This document shows positions 28,773-38,589 of a stretch of 64,000 nucleotides of DNA, one piece after another. Below the pieces are notes generated by a model that saw nothing but the letters and a program-made list of their open reading frames with translations, made no database searches and had not been told where the DNA came from. Made by a program: the position numbers and the translations under genes. The DNA is from Solirubrobacteraceae bacterium. Its GTDB lineage: Bacteria > Actinomycetota > Thermoleophilia > Solirubrobacterales > Solirubrobacteraceae. Every line of letters starts with the position of its first letter. Positions within the stretch are counted from its first letter, which is position 1. The stretch lies in assembly GCA_029263125.1 (NCBI GenBank), contig JAJCYD010000001.1, forward strand, positions 1 to 64,000. The letters run 5' to 3'.

Positions 28773-30116
28773 ATGCGCTGGATGCTCCTCAAGGACCTGC
28801 AGATCCTGCGGCGCTCCAAGCTGCTCGTCGGGCTGCTGATCGTCTATCCCGTCGCGATCGCGCTGCTGATCGGCTTCGCGCTGTCAAGCGGACCCGAAAA
28901 GCCGCGCCTGGCGTTCCTCAGCCACATCCCCGAAGGCGGCCAGACGATCAAGCTCGTCGGCAAGAAAATCGACGTCAAGGTCTACACCGACGAACTGTTC
29001 AGGTCCGTTGACCGGATCGACGTCGAAAATCGCGCTCAGGTACTGGAGAAGGTGCGCTCCGGTGAGGCACTGGCAGGACTGATCCTTCCACCGGACTTCA
29101 CGACCAAGCTCTCAAACGGCGGCTTCAACTCCGCCAGCGTCGAGGTCGTCTACAACGGCGACGCGCTCAAACAGTCCTTCGTCCGCTCAACGGTCTCCTC
29201 CAAGCTCGCGCAAGCCGACGCCGCGCTCGCCCGCACGATCAACACGGTCGCCACCGACTACGTCGACATCTTCACCAACGGCGGGCACATCGACGTGCTC
29301 GGTACCGATCTGAACCTCATCGGCCTCAAGAAGACCAACACGCTGATCGATTCAGCGATCGCGATAGCCGACAAGCCACAGGTCTCGCGCAAACTCGCCC
29401 CCGTTCAGAACTTCGCGGAGCTCTCCGTCGCGAACATCGACCGCGTCAAGGATGTCCTGAACACCGTCGAACAGCCGGTCAAGGTCAACGAGACCGTGCT
29501 CAGCGGAAGTCGCGCGCCACTGGACACGTTCGCCGTCGCGCTGGCGGTCACGATCTCGCTGATGTTCGTCTGCGTCCTCCTCGCGTCCGGGCTGCTTGCT
29601 CTCGAACGCGAGGAGAACACGTTCTCCCGGCTCGCACGCGGCCTCATGCCCGGCGGCCGACTACTCGCAGGAAAGGTCATGCTCGCCGGCGGCTGCGCAG
29701 CAGTCGTCACCTTCGCGATGCTGCTCGGCATCAGCGCCTTCGTGCCACTGGATTTCGGGCGCGTCGGACTGTGGTTCGCCGCGATCGCCGTCAGCGCATT
29801 GGCGTTCGGTGCGCTCGGCGTCGCGATCGGCAGCCTCGCACGCGAGGTACGCGCAGCATCACTGCTCGCGCTCATGCTCGCGCTCCCGCTCGCGTTTCTC
29901 GCGCTCGTGCCCAGCGGCAGCGTGTCACCCGCGCTCTACGACGTCATTCGCGTCGTCTCCGCGATCTTCCCATTCAAACCCGCACTGGATGCGGTCAACG
30001 CTGCGATCAACGACACGACGCCCAGCCTGGGCGTGGCACTCGCCCACCTCGGCGCGCTGATCGTGATCTTCGGCGCCGCCGCGCGAGCCGGCCTGCGCCG
30101 CTTCGCGCTCGCCTGA
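28773..30116 (+). CDS. ABC-2 type permease
   Basis: N-terminal TM, large extracytoplasmic loop and C-terminal TM cluster; immediately follows the ATPase. Confidence 0.85.
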   Translation: MRWMLLKDLQILRRSKLLVGLLIVYPVAIALLIGFALSSGPEKPRLAFLSHIPEGGQTIKLVGKKIDVKVYTDELFRSVDRIDVENRAQVLEKVRSGEALAGLILPPDFTTKLSNGGFNSASVEVVYNGDALKQSFVRSTVSSKLAQADAALARTINTVATDYVDIFTNGGHIDVLGTDLNLIGLKKTNTLIDSAIAIADKPQVSRKLAPVQNFAELSVANIDRVKDVLNTVEQPVKVNETVLSGSRAPLDTFAVALAVTISLMFVCVLLASGLLALEREENTFSRLARGLMPGGRLLAGKVMLAGGCAAVVTFAMLLGISAFVPLDFGRVGLWFAAIAVSALAFGALGVAIGSLAREVRAASLLALMLALPLAFLALVPSGSVSPALYDVIRVVSAIFPFKPALDAVNAAINDTTPSLGVALAHLGALIVIFGAAARAGLRRFALA

Positions 30117-30319
30117 AACGCGCACGCTCGCTCTGGGGGGGTGACCGCGTCGCATTATGCCGCCGGGTCGTTGCTCCCACGCATCCAGTGAGGCCAACCA
30201 GGTCGCCCGGCTGCTCGATCTCGCGGCATTCTGACACTCGCGCGTCGCGTCGAGAGCGTCCGGCCCGCCCACCGATCCGCTTGCATCGGCGACGTCGGCA
30301 CGATGACTCCGTCCGTTCT

Positions 30320-30346
30320 CCGCAGGAAACGGGCTGTTTCCTGCGG
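30320..30346. repeat. perfect hairpin CCGCAGGAAAC-gggct-GTTTCCTGCGG
   Basis: 11-bp stem, 5-nt loop, no U-tract. Confidence 0.8.
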
Positions 30347-30574
30347 CGCCGCCAGCGCGATCAGGGCCTGGTCAGTCGTCGTCGGTCACGCCACCGCGCC
30401 CATGCGGCTCACGGTCGACATAGCAGAGGGCCCGAATGCCCGATACCACCATGGCGATTACCCCCGCCTTGGCTGGGCAACCAGCAACCGAACGACGCGG
30501 GCGTGTGCGACCGCTGGGCCGAAACGTCCCCGGCGTGGTCGCGCTTGGATGCCGCGGGCACGGGCGCGGGGCGG

Positions 30575-31789
30575 TCAGGCCGCGTCGGCGAGCACGGGCA
30601 CCCAGACTTCGGCGGGGCGGCCGCGTTCGGGTTGGCGGGTCTCGCGGCGCAGCCGGCCGGCATCTTCAAGGACTCCGAGGGCGCGCTCGATTTCGCGGCG
30701 TTTCTTGTTGCGGCTGAACATGTCAGATACCTCTGTGCGGGTGACTCCGGCGGAGCGTTCCTTGGCGGCGGCCCAGATCTCGTCGGCGGTCGGGTCGCCG
30801 AGCGTGTCGCCGAAGATCCATGTGGTCGAGGCGGCGCTGTAGCGCCAGACGGCCAGGCCGGCCTCGAGGTGCTCGAGGCCGATCGTGTCTGAATGGTCCA
30901 GCAGCGCGTAGATAAGCGCGAGGCGCACGACGTGCGCTTCGGCGCGAGCTGTGGCTGCACCGGCCAGGCCGGCCTGGCCGGCTGACAGGTCGGCGTAGAT
31001 CGCGATCCAGCGCTCGCGGGCAGCACGGTCGAGCGGTAGTTCGCGATGGGCGGCGGCGAAGCGCAGTGCCAGCCGCAGGGCGTCGCGGATCTCGGCCAGA
31101 TGGTCTCCGTCGAGGGCACTGCCGAAGGGCAAGAGCTTGGACCGATCGACGGCGATGAGCAGGAAGCGGTTGAGGAAGCCGTTGGCGAGCTCCGTGGCGG
31201 CGAGGTAGCGCAGCAGCTCGTCTTTGGTGATGTGTCCGACGATGCCGATGTGCGCGGCGGTGGCGCGCAGCGGGTTGTTGCGGACCATCGTCTGCAGGGC
31301 GTCGCCGTCCCAGGCTTGGCGCACGATCGGCGACAGCGTGTTTCCTTCGCGGGAGAGGACCTTGAGGACTTGAGCGAACTCCTGCTCGAGCACGAGCCGG
31401 CGCTTGTCGGCGGGCGCGTCGCTATCGGCTTGGTCGACGGGATCTCGGACTTGGGCGATGAGGCCCTCGCCGGAGCTGAGGCCGCTGGCGAGGCACCCCT
31501 GCACGAAGTCGGGGTCGGCCTCGGTGAGGATGCGGCGGACGTGGCCCCATGACGATCCTTTGCGGCCTTTGGCCGATGGGCCGACGAGGACGCAGAACTC
31601 GTTGGGGTAGTGGCGGTCGGCCTCGATCGCGTAGTGCGCGCCGCGTCCGCAGGCGGTGCCAAACGCAACGAGGAATTGGGCCAACAGCGCCATCGGGTGT
31701 GCCTCGGTGTGCGGCTCGGTACGCAGCACGAACTCGCCCGCCGGCCCGTGAAATGCCGCGTCGGCGGGCGCCGCCGGCCAGCTGGTCAC
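30575..31789 (-). CDS. DUF3987-like (primase-helicase-associated) protein
   Basis: NEFCVLVGPSAKGRKGSSWGHVRRIL (P-loop-like), EQEFAQVLKVLSREGNTLSPIVRQAWDG, HIGIVGHITKDELLRYL. Confidence 0.75.
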   Translation of the reverse strand: MTSWPAAPADAAFHGPAGEFVLRTEPHTEAHPMALLAQFLVAFGTACGRGAHYAIEADRHYPNEFCVLVGPSAKGRKGSSWGHVRRILTEADPDFVQGCLASGLSSGEGLIAQVRDPVDQADSDAPADKRRLVLEQEFAQVLKVLSREGNTLSPIVRQAWDGDALQTMVRNNPLRATAAHIGIVGHITKDELLRYLAATELANGFLNRFLLIAVDRSKLLPFGSALDGDHLAEIRDALRLALRFAAAHRELPLDRAARERWIAIYADLSAGQAGLAGAATARAEAHVVRLALIYALLDHSDTIGLEHLEAGLAVWRYSAASTTWIFGDTLGDPTADEIWAAAKERSAGVTRTEVSDMFSRNKKRREIERALGVLEDAGRLRRETRQPERGRPAEVWVPVLADAA

Positions 31790-32346
31790 TCGAATGCTCC
31801 TTCCCGGATACCCTGGCGCAGCGCGACGCGAAGGCCGTCGATCTCCTGGTCGCGCGTAAGGAGTTGGTCCTCGAGCTCGACGACGCGCCCCTCGAGCTCG
31901 GCGATCCGTTCGGTTTCAGGCTTGAATGCAAGCGCAGCGCCGGTGATCGCGGGTAGGTCCAGGGCGATTTCGCTACCCAGATGCTCGCCGAGCTTGCGCT
32001 CCAGCAGCTTGATGACCTGATCTTGGCGGCGCAGCTGAGCGGCGTGGTTGGCGACCTTGACGCGTAGCTGCGCGGCGGTTGCGTTGCTCGCCGCGACGGC
32101 GTGCGCCGCCTGCTGGTCATATGCGGCCGCGAGCTTCTGCTTGACATGTTCCTTGAGATCGCCGTGCTTGGGGTCGTTGATGAACTTGACGCTCACCCCC
32201 GCGCGCCGCGCCAGCGTCGTCCAATGAAACGCGACGCCCTGCTCGATCATCGCGTCAGCGGCGTGAAGCACCGCCGCGCGCTTCTGGCCGGAGATGACGC
32301 GGTGGTGCTGGGTGAGGTGGTCAGGCACCAGCGAGCGCGGGGTCAA
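31786..32346 (-). CDS. Tn554 TnpC-like DNA-binding coiled-coil protein (DUF6262-like)
   Basis: AADAMIEQGVAFHWTTLARRAGVSVKFINDP helix-turn-helix followed by a long coiled coil; sits after two tyrosine recombinases. Confidence 0.65.
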   Translation of the reverse strand: MTPRSLVPDHLTQHHRVISGQKRAAVLHAADAMIEQGVAFHWTTLARRAGVSVKFINDPKHGDLKEHVKQKLAAAYDQQAAHAVAASNATAAQLRVKVANHAAQLRRQDQVIKLLERKLGEHLGSEIALDLPAITGAALAFKPETERIAELEGRVVELEDQLLTRDQEIDGLRVALRQGIREGAFE

Positions 32347-34873
32347 ATGAGGGGCTGCTGTCGATCACGTTCAGCTGGAACGCAGCAGGCGTGAGGTCGC
32401 CGAGCTCACGACGGTCATTGGCCTGGCTTCCAAGGATGCGGTGCACCTCCTTGGCCTCCTCCCGGGGGAGGCCATCGATCTTCTGACGCATGCGACGGAT
32501 GAGGTACCTGACGCGCTCGATGTGCTCGTCGGATGGCATCGCGTCGCGCTTGGCCCAGTCAGCCAGCTCATCGGAGGCGGCGAGGATCCGCTCGCGCGCG
32601 GCGAGCAGGTCAGTGAGGTACTTCTCCAGCGCGGCGAGGTGCGTGAGGTCGGTACGGAAATGCTTGCAACCGATGCAGCGCATCCGGTATGGACAGGCCG
32701 AGCCGAGCGCTGCGACGTTCGACGGCTCAACACACGCCCCGTAAGGGATCGCGGTCGACCCGATCGCCATCCGTATGTCCTCGGACTCCGCGAACCGTTC
32801 GACGATCTGCGCGAGCTCGTTGCCCTCGGCGTCCCATTGCCAGCGGTGCTCGAGATCGACGGCCTGACGACGGCGCTCTTGGCGAATCCGGCAGTAGCCC
32901 TCCGTCGTCGCGAAGCTGCGGTGATCCATGATGTCCATCAGCAGATGCGGCGAGCAGCCCTTGTCAGCCAGCCGCTGAGCGTAGGAGTGCCGAAACGCGT
33001 AGGCATAGACGCGTCCGCGGTCATATGGCGTGCCGTCGCTGTCGAGCAGCTCGGGCAGCTGCCGCGACCATTCGCGAACGGCATGCGTGACGCGCGGTCC
33101 GCTCATCGGCACCGTGCCCGAGCGGTTGCGTGCCTGCTGCGGAAACAGCGGCAGCTTGCCGGCGCCAACGTCCGGAAAACGAGCCCGAGCACGTTCGGCG
33201 GCGCGCTTGATGATCAGCGCCTCGCGTGCATGTACCGGCAAGCGCTTGGAGCGCTTGGGTGTCTTCTCGGGCCGGTAGACGAGGACCGGCTGGCGGTCAA
33301 GCGTGCCGTCCTCACGGACACGTTCGTCCCACTGCAGACACGTCTCCTTCAAGTGGCAAATCTCGCTCGGGCGCCGCCCAGTGCGGATCAGCAGCTCGAC
33401 CGCATCTGCGACGTCCTGGTTTGCGATATCGACGAGGAGCGCGAGCGCGTTCTTGGACGCGAGCTGCTTGATCACCGAGTTGGGCAGGCTGCGGCCAACC
33501 TCGTCGTCGGGGTCGCGCTCCTCCGTGCGTGGACTGTCGCTTTCGTAGATCGCAAACGTGTCCGCGAGCCCATGCAGCGGGCCGTCAGGGGCGGTCAGTC
33601 CGCGGTCACGCGCGCGCCGCAGCAAGTGGCGCACCATCGTGATGCAATCGAGGTGCGTGGAGTTGGCCAGCTTGCCCGCCGATGCCTGCCCTGCGAGACG
33701 CATCAGAAACTGCTCGATGTCGCGGCGGCCGACGTTGGCGGGGTCCACGCCTCCGTCGTGTCGGATGCGCAGCGACTCGCTCAGGCGCCTCATCTGACAC
33801 AACGTGCTCCTCAGGTAGTGCACGTTTTTCACCGCGAGCGATTCGCGTGCCCAGTCGCGGTAGATCTCTCGCAACCACGGCTGCGTGAGCTGGCCGAGGT
33901 CGAGGTTCTGTCGCGCGCCATCGCGGCGCAGCAACCCCAACCGCCACACATCACGCGAGAGCTCCTCCTCGGGATCCAGCAGCGCCTGCTCGACAGACCA
34001 CTGGATGCGCTTGAGCAGAAGCCGCGCGATCGATGTCGAGGGTGGGCGCTTGTCGATCTCGAGCACTGAACGGACGCCCATCCGCGCCAGGTGGCCGACC
34101 AGGCACGTCAAGTCGCCCCACGCGTTGAATGCGAGCTCGCCGTGCAGGGCGTCCTGGACGCCGACGAGAAACTCCAGCCGCAGCCGCTCGGGCACCGAGG
34201 CGAGCACGAGAACTCGCCCGTCAACCGACACCGCTACGGGATGCTCGCGTCGCCATGTATCCCAGTCGGGCTTGCCCAACTGACGCCATCTGAACTGGCA
34301 CGCCACACATGACCGCGGTTGACGGTGGCTCGCAAGCCGGCCGCAGCGCTCACACGCACCGGCCGTTGGCCGCGGCTGTGCCGGCGGGCGTGGCGTGCGC
34401 CGGCCGTTGCGAGGCTGGCCCCCACGAATCCACTCCTCGACCGACGCCACCATCGAGCGCTTGAACGATCGAGCGCACAGCCGGCAGAGCTGGTGGGGTC
34501 CGTACGCCGGACGCTCGAACCCCGGCGCCCGGCATACCCGGCAGAGGACCTCGGCCTTGCGGCCCACGTCAACGCGGACGCGCGGCACCGTGACGAACTC
34601 CTCGAGCGTCATCTCGTTGGACCCGCGCCGCCGGCGCGACGTACAAGGCCCGCACAGGCCGCCGGCCTGCACAGCCACCGCAGAGCAATTGCGCACCACG
34701 CACTCCTTGAAGCCAAAGACCGGATGATCCGCCGACGGCGCGAACACCCGCCGATCGGGGTCATAGCCAACCTCGATCAGCGCCTCGAGGTCCACAGCGG
34801 CGCGCAAACGCGCGATCGTCGGGTCAAGCTCGACCGCGGAAAGCCGCGGAACACGAGCGACCTCAGCGAGCAT
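32321..34873 (-). CDS. large tyrosine recombinase, Tn554 TnpB-like
   Basis: ELLIRTGRRPSEICHLK...YAFRHSYAQRLADKGCSPHLLMDIMDHRSFATTEGYCRI (R...HxxR...H...Y); Cys-rich N-terminus; start at MLAEVARVP. Confidence 0.85.
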   Translation of the reverse strand: MLAEVARVPRLSAVELDPTIARLRAAVDLEALIEVGYDPDRRVFAPSADHPVFGFKECVVRNCSAVAVQAGGLCGPCTSRRRRGSNEMTLEEFVTVPRVRVDVGRKAEVLCRVCRAPGFERPAYGPHQLCRLCARSFKRSMVASVEEWIRGGQPRNGRRTPRPPAQPRPTAGACERCGRLASHRQPRSCVACQFRWRQLGKPDWDTWRREHPVAVSVDGRVLVLASVPERLRLEFLVGVQDALHGELAFNAWGDLTCLVGHLARMGVRSVLEIDKRPPSTSIARLLLKRIQWSVEQALLDPEEELSRDVWRLGLLRRDGARQNLDLGQLTQPWLREIYRDWARESLAVKNVHYLRSTLCQMRRLSESLRIRHDGGVDPANVGRRDIEQFLMRLAGQASAGKLANSTHLDCITMVRHLLRRARDRGLTAPDGPLHGLADTFAIYESDSPRTEERDPDDEVGRSLPNSVIKQLASKNALALLVDIANQDVADAVELLIRTGRRPSEICHLKETCLQWDERVREDGTLDRQPVLVYRPEKTPKRSKRLPVHAREALIIKRAAERARARFPDVGAGKLPLFPQQARNRSGTVPMSGPRVTHAVREWSRQLPELLDSDGTPYDRGRVYAYAFRHSYAQRLADKGCSPHLLMDIMDHRSFATTEGYCRIRQERRRQAVDLEHRWQWDAEGNELAQIVERFAESEDIRMAIGSTAIPYGACVEPSNVAALGSACPYRMRCIGCKHFRTDLTHLAALEKYLTDLLAARERILAASDELADWAKRDAMPSDEHIERVRYLIRRMRQKIDGLPREEAKEVHRILGSQANDRRELGDLTPAAFQLNVIDSSPSFDPALAGA

Positions 34874-36059
34874 CGGCGCCCGCCGCGTCGTCGAGCGCGA
34901 GCGTGTCGACATAGGCCGCGTCGATCGCGTCGCGCATCTTGTTCCACTCCGGATGCACGTAGCGCGCCGTCGTCGCCAGGTGCCGGTGACCGAGCAGATC
35001 CTTGACGACATCAAGCTCCGCAACGCCCGCCAACCCCGTCGCCCACGCGTGGCGCAGCATGTGCGGCGTCACCTTGCGCTCCAGCCGCGCACGCAGGCAG
35101 AGGTCCGACACGATCGAGTTGACCTGATCGACCCGAACCGGCCTGCCCATGTTCTCGCCCGCAACGTTCACGAGCACCGTCAGCGAGCCGTCCGCGGCCG
35201 GGATCCGTTCGCGCTCGTAGTGCCACCGGTCGGCGCAGAACACGGTGACCGCGTCGACCGGGACAATCCGGTCGCGACTGGACTTCGCCGACGAGCCCTG
35301 CTCGGTCGTACGGCGCCGCACGTGCAGGTGCGCGCCAGCCCGGGCGCAACCAAGCTCCCGGGAGTCGTGCATGAAATGCACGTCCTCCTCGAGCAGCAGA
35401 ACGGCCTCCCCGCGGCGCAGGCCGGCGTGGCGCATCAGGACGAGCAGCAACCGATCACGCCAGTTATGCGTGACCCCCATCAGGGCGTTGAACTCCTCCC
35501 GCGCGACCGGGTTGACATCGCCCTGCTCCTCGGCGCGCAACACATGGCGGGGACGCAGGGCAAAGCGCTGCGAGCGCCGCTCCGAGATGCCGAGATCGGG
35601 CAACTGGCCCATCACGAACAGCGCCGCGATCGCCTCCTCACCAACCAGACCGTGCGCGCGCGACGACTTGTACATCTCCCGCACCGACACGAGGATGTGG
35701 TTGATCCGCCCGTTCCCGCGGGGCTGCCCGACGCCGCGTCCAGGGCGAGTCACGATCTGGTTGCGCAGCACCAAGACGAAATCGTCCATGCGGCGCGCCG
35801 CCTCCATCAGGCCAAGTTGCCGCACGGCGCACCAGTCAAAGAAGACAGCGAGGTTGCCGGCGTACTTCTCGGTTGTGCCAAGCGCCCGCCCGCGGCTGTA
35901 GCGCAAATAGCGCAGATACGTGTCGGCCGCCGGGACGAGCTCGTAGTCGCCGTCACGCACGCTCCAGTACCCGAGATCCCCGGGGGGCCGCACGCGGATC
36001 GCGGCGCAGCCCGGCACAGGAACCGGCGAAGAGACGACCGTGAGCATGGTCGCGACCAT
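34863..36059 (-). CDS. tyrosine recombinase, Tn554 TnpA-like
   Basis: LLVLMRHAGLRRGEAVLL...VTPHMLRHAWATGLAGVAELDVVKDLLGHRHLATTARYVHPE. Confidence 0.9.
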   Translation of the reverse strand: MVATMLTVVSSPVPVPGCAAIRVRPPGDLGYWSVRDGDYELVPAADTYLRYLRYSRGRALGTTEKYAGNLAVFFDWCAVRQLGLMEAARRMDDFVLVLRNQIVTRPGRGVGQPRGNGRINHILVSVREMYKSSRAHGLVGEEAIAALFVMGQLPDLGISERRSQRFALRPRHVLRAEEQGDVNPVAREEFNALMGVTHNWRDRLLLVLMRHAGLRRGEAVLLLEEDVHFMHDSRELGCARAGAHLHVRRRTTEQGSSAKSSRDRIVPVDAVTVFCADRWHYERERIPAADGSLTVLVNVAGENMGRPVRVDQVNSIVSDLCLRARLERKVTPHMLRHAWATGLAGVAELDVVKDLLGHRHLATTARYVHPEWNKMRDAIDAAYVDTLALDDAAGADAR

Positions 36060-36112
36060 CCCAGACGGTTCGGACGGAACGGCGCACCAAAGAACCCGCA
36101 CCGCCACCGGCC

Positions 36113-37231
36113 TCACGCCAGGGCTAAGCACCGACCGGTGCGGCCCTGAGACCTACAGAAAAGCTCGCCCGCGGTCTTCGCCCCATCGACAAAGCGCCAC
36201 AGCCACTTGGCAGCGACATCGACATCGCCGTAGGCGACCTTCGTCCTGCCCGGCTTGCCGCTCTTGAGCGTCGGGGTCGTCGTCGTGCGGTGCTCGTCGA
36301 GCACGAGCCGCAGCCCGTTGGCGGCGATCGTCCGAGCGACGTGATCGCCGGTGCCGAGGTAGCTGCTGCTCTCGGGGCCGAGGAGTCCGAATGCGAACAC
36401 GCGGGCCACGTCCATGTCGTCGGGCGCGACCGCGGCGAGCTCGGTCAGCAGGGAGGCGCCGAGGTCGAGGTTCGTGCCGTGCGCCTGCCTGGTGAGCTCG
36501 CGCAGCGTGGCCCGGTGCTCGACGTCGAGCTCCTCGCGCGGCGTGCGCTCCCGCCGGCCTTCACCGGCTCGCTTCGATTTGGCCTTGTCGACCGCCCTCT
36601 CCCGCAGCTCTTCGACGGTGCGGACGATGGCCTGCTTGGCGAGCTCGCGAAACAGTGCACGATCGGTGATGATCGGCGCGCTGCCATCCAGTTCGATCAG
36701 CACACCACCGGCGCGGGCCTGGTCGACGTCCGAGGTATCGAAGCGGAACGTCGGCGGGCCGTAGGCATACTGCTCGACCAGCTTGTGCAGCTTCTCCGCC
36801 TCGGCGACGAGCGCTTCGGTCTTCTTGCCCAGCCGCAACGACTTCAGGTCGTTGGGGTGGACGGTGTTGAGGTACGCGCCGAACGTGTCCTTTGGGGCGT
36901 CGCGCAGCGCCTGCCCGATCGCCCATCCGGCGTTGTTGACGAGCTGCGACCCGGCGACGTTGCCGTCCGCGATCGTCGCGACGACCGCCCCGGCGATCTG
37001 CGGCGACACGTCAACGATTGCGAGCAGCGTGTCGATCGCACTGACGGGGATCTCGCCGGTGCCGACGAGCCGCTGGCCGGTGTCGGGCAGCTTGAGGATC
37101 TTCGCTCGCACCGTTGCGAGCTGGCGACTCCAGCCGAGCGCCTGCGCGGCGCCGTCGAGCGTGTAGCCCTCGTCGAGCATCGCCTGGACCGCCTTGGCCT
37201 CCTCCAGCGGCGTGAGCGCCTTGCGCGTGAC
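36113..37231 (-). pseudogene. parB: ParB-like protein, C-terminal part (5' end removed by RIT-like insertion; 3' end abuts the Tn554-like operon)
   Basis: VTRKALTPLEEAKAVQAMLDEGYTLDGAAQALGWSRQLATVRAKILKLP continues the N-terminal part at 41322-41612. Confidence 0.8.
37226..37231. repeat. left copy of 6-bp direct repeat CGTGAC (putative target-site duplication)
   Basis: Matches 41322-41327; ParB frame is restored with one copy. Confidence 0.8.
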
Positions 37232-37371
37232 TTATGCCGAGTGCGATGGCATGCCGACCTGGGCGTGAAAGGTCGCGCAAAGTGCGCGGTCGGCCGGGTG
37301 TGAGGTCTTCATAACCGCGGACCCCGGGCCGAGCTTTAGACCGAGATGGTCATCGGTCGAGAGGGAACATC

Positions 37372-38589
37372 GTGGTGAGGGAGCGGCCCTCGGTCGCTCG
37401 GGTGCTCGGGCCGCTTGGCCCGTACGCGTCGGGGTTTCGCTCGTGGCTGGCGCAGCGCGGGTATCGGCCGTCGTCGGTGGAGACCCAGGCGTTCTTGATG
37501 GGTCATCTGAGCCGCTGGATGACCGAGCGGGGGTTCGAGCCGTCGGCGTTGACGAGCGAGGTGGCCGAGCGCTATCAGCAGGTTCGTCGGCAGAGCCACT
37601 CGTCCTTGAGCGGAAGTCGTGGGCTGGAGCAGCTGCTGGCGTATCTGCGGGGCGTCGGCGTCGTGCCCGCGCCGGCCGCGCCGCGATCGCCGGCCGAGGC
37701 GGTCATCACTGCCTACCGCGAGTACCTCGCGCGAGAGCGCGGGCTGGTCGAGGGATCGGTCGTCCTGCGGGCCCGGGTCGCGCGGCTGTTTCTCGGCGAG
37801 ATGTCTGATCCGATCGAGGCTGCGCTGGCGCAGCTGCGCCCTGGCGATGTGACGCGGTTTGTCGTAGCGCAGTGCGGTGACGCTCGTCGCGGGACGGCGT
37901 GGGCGTCGACGCTGGTCAGCGGGCTGCGGTCGTTGCTGGTGTTCTTGCATGTCACGGGGAGAGTCCCGGTCCCGCTTGCGGCGGCTGTCCCGAGCGTCGC
38001 GGGCTGGCGGCTGAGCTCGTTGCCGCGCGGCTTGGATCGCGATCACGTCGACCGGATCATCAGCAGCTGCGACCGGCATGCCGCGGTCGGTCGGCGTGAT
38101 TACGCGATCTTGATGCTGCTCTCGCGTCTGGGGCTGCGCGCGTGCGAGATCGCCGCGCTGACGCTCGACGACGTCGATTGGCGCGCCGGGGAGCTGACGA
38201 TCCATGGCAAGGGTGCTCAGATCGATCGGCTCCCGCTTCCTCGTGAGGTCGGGCAGGCCGTCGTTGCGTCCTTGCGTGATCCGCGTCGGGCCGGTGAGTG
38301 TCGTGCGGTGTTCGTGCGCACGTTCGCCCCCGATGGAGCGTTGTCGGCGAAGGCGATCGGGTCGGTGCTGCGTGACGCGTGCGACCGCGCGAGGGTGCCG
38401 CGCGTCGGGACGCATCGGCTGCGCCACACCGTCGCGACCGAGCTGCTCGCTGCCGGCGCGCCGTTGACCGAGATCGCTCCGATTCTGCGGCACACGAACC
38501 TGTCGAGCACCGCGATCTACGCCAAGGTCGACCGCACGGCACTGCGAGCATTGGCGCGTCCGTGGCCGCTGGCGGGAGCCGGAACGTGA
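37372..38589 (+). CDS. tyrosine recombinase 1 of trio (RitA-like)
   Basis: LLSRLGLRACEIAALTLDDVDW...HRLRHTVATELLAAGAPLTEIAPILRHTNLSSTAIYAKVD. Confidence 0.9.
   Translation: MVRERPSVARVLGPLGPYASGFRSWLAQRGYRPSSVETQAFLMGHLSRWMTERGFEPSALTSEVAERYQQVRRQSHSSLSGSRGLEQLLAYLRGVGVVPAPAAPRSPAEAVITAYREYLARERGLVEGSVVLRARVARLFLGEMSDPIEAALAQLRPGDVTRFVVAQCGDARRGTAWASTLVSGLRSLLVFLHVTGRVPVPLAAAVPSVAGWRLSSLPRGLDRDHVDRIISSCDRHAAVGRRDYAILMLLSRLGLRACEIAALTLDDVDWRAGELTIHGKGAQIDRLPLPREVGQAVVASLRDPRRAGECRAVFVRTFAPDGALSAKAIGSVLRDACDRARVPRVGTHRLRHTVATELLAAGAPLTEIAPILRHTNLSSTAIYAKVDRTALRALARPWPLAGAGT

Noticed and set aside
30409-31668. 419-aa minus-strand ORF overlapping the DUF3987-like gene
   Set aside because: Ser/Pro/Arg-rich out-of-frame shadow of the better-supported 404-aa ORF.
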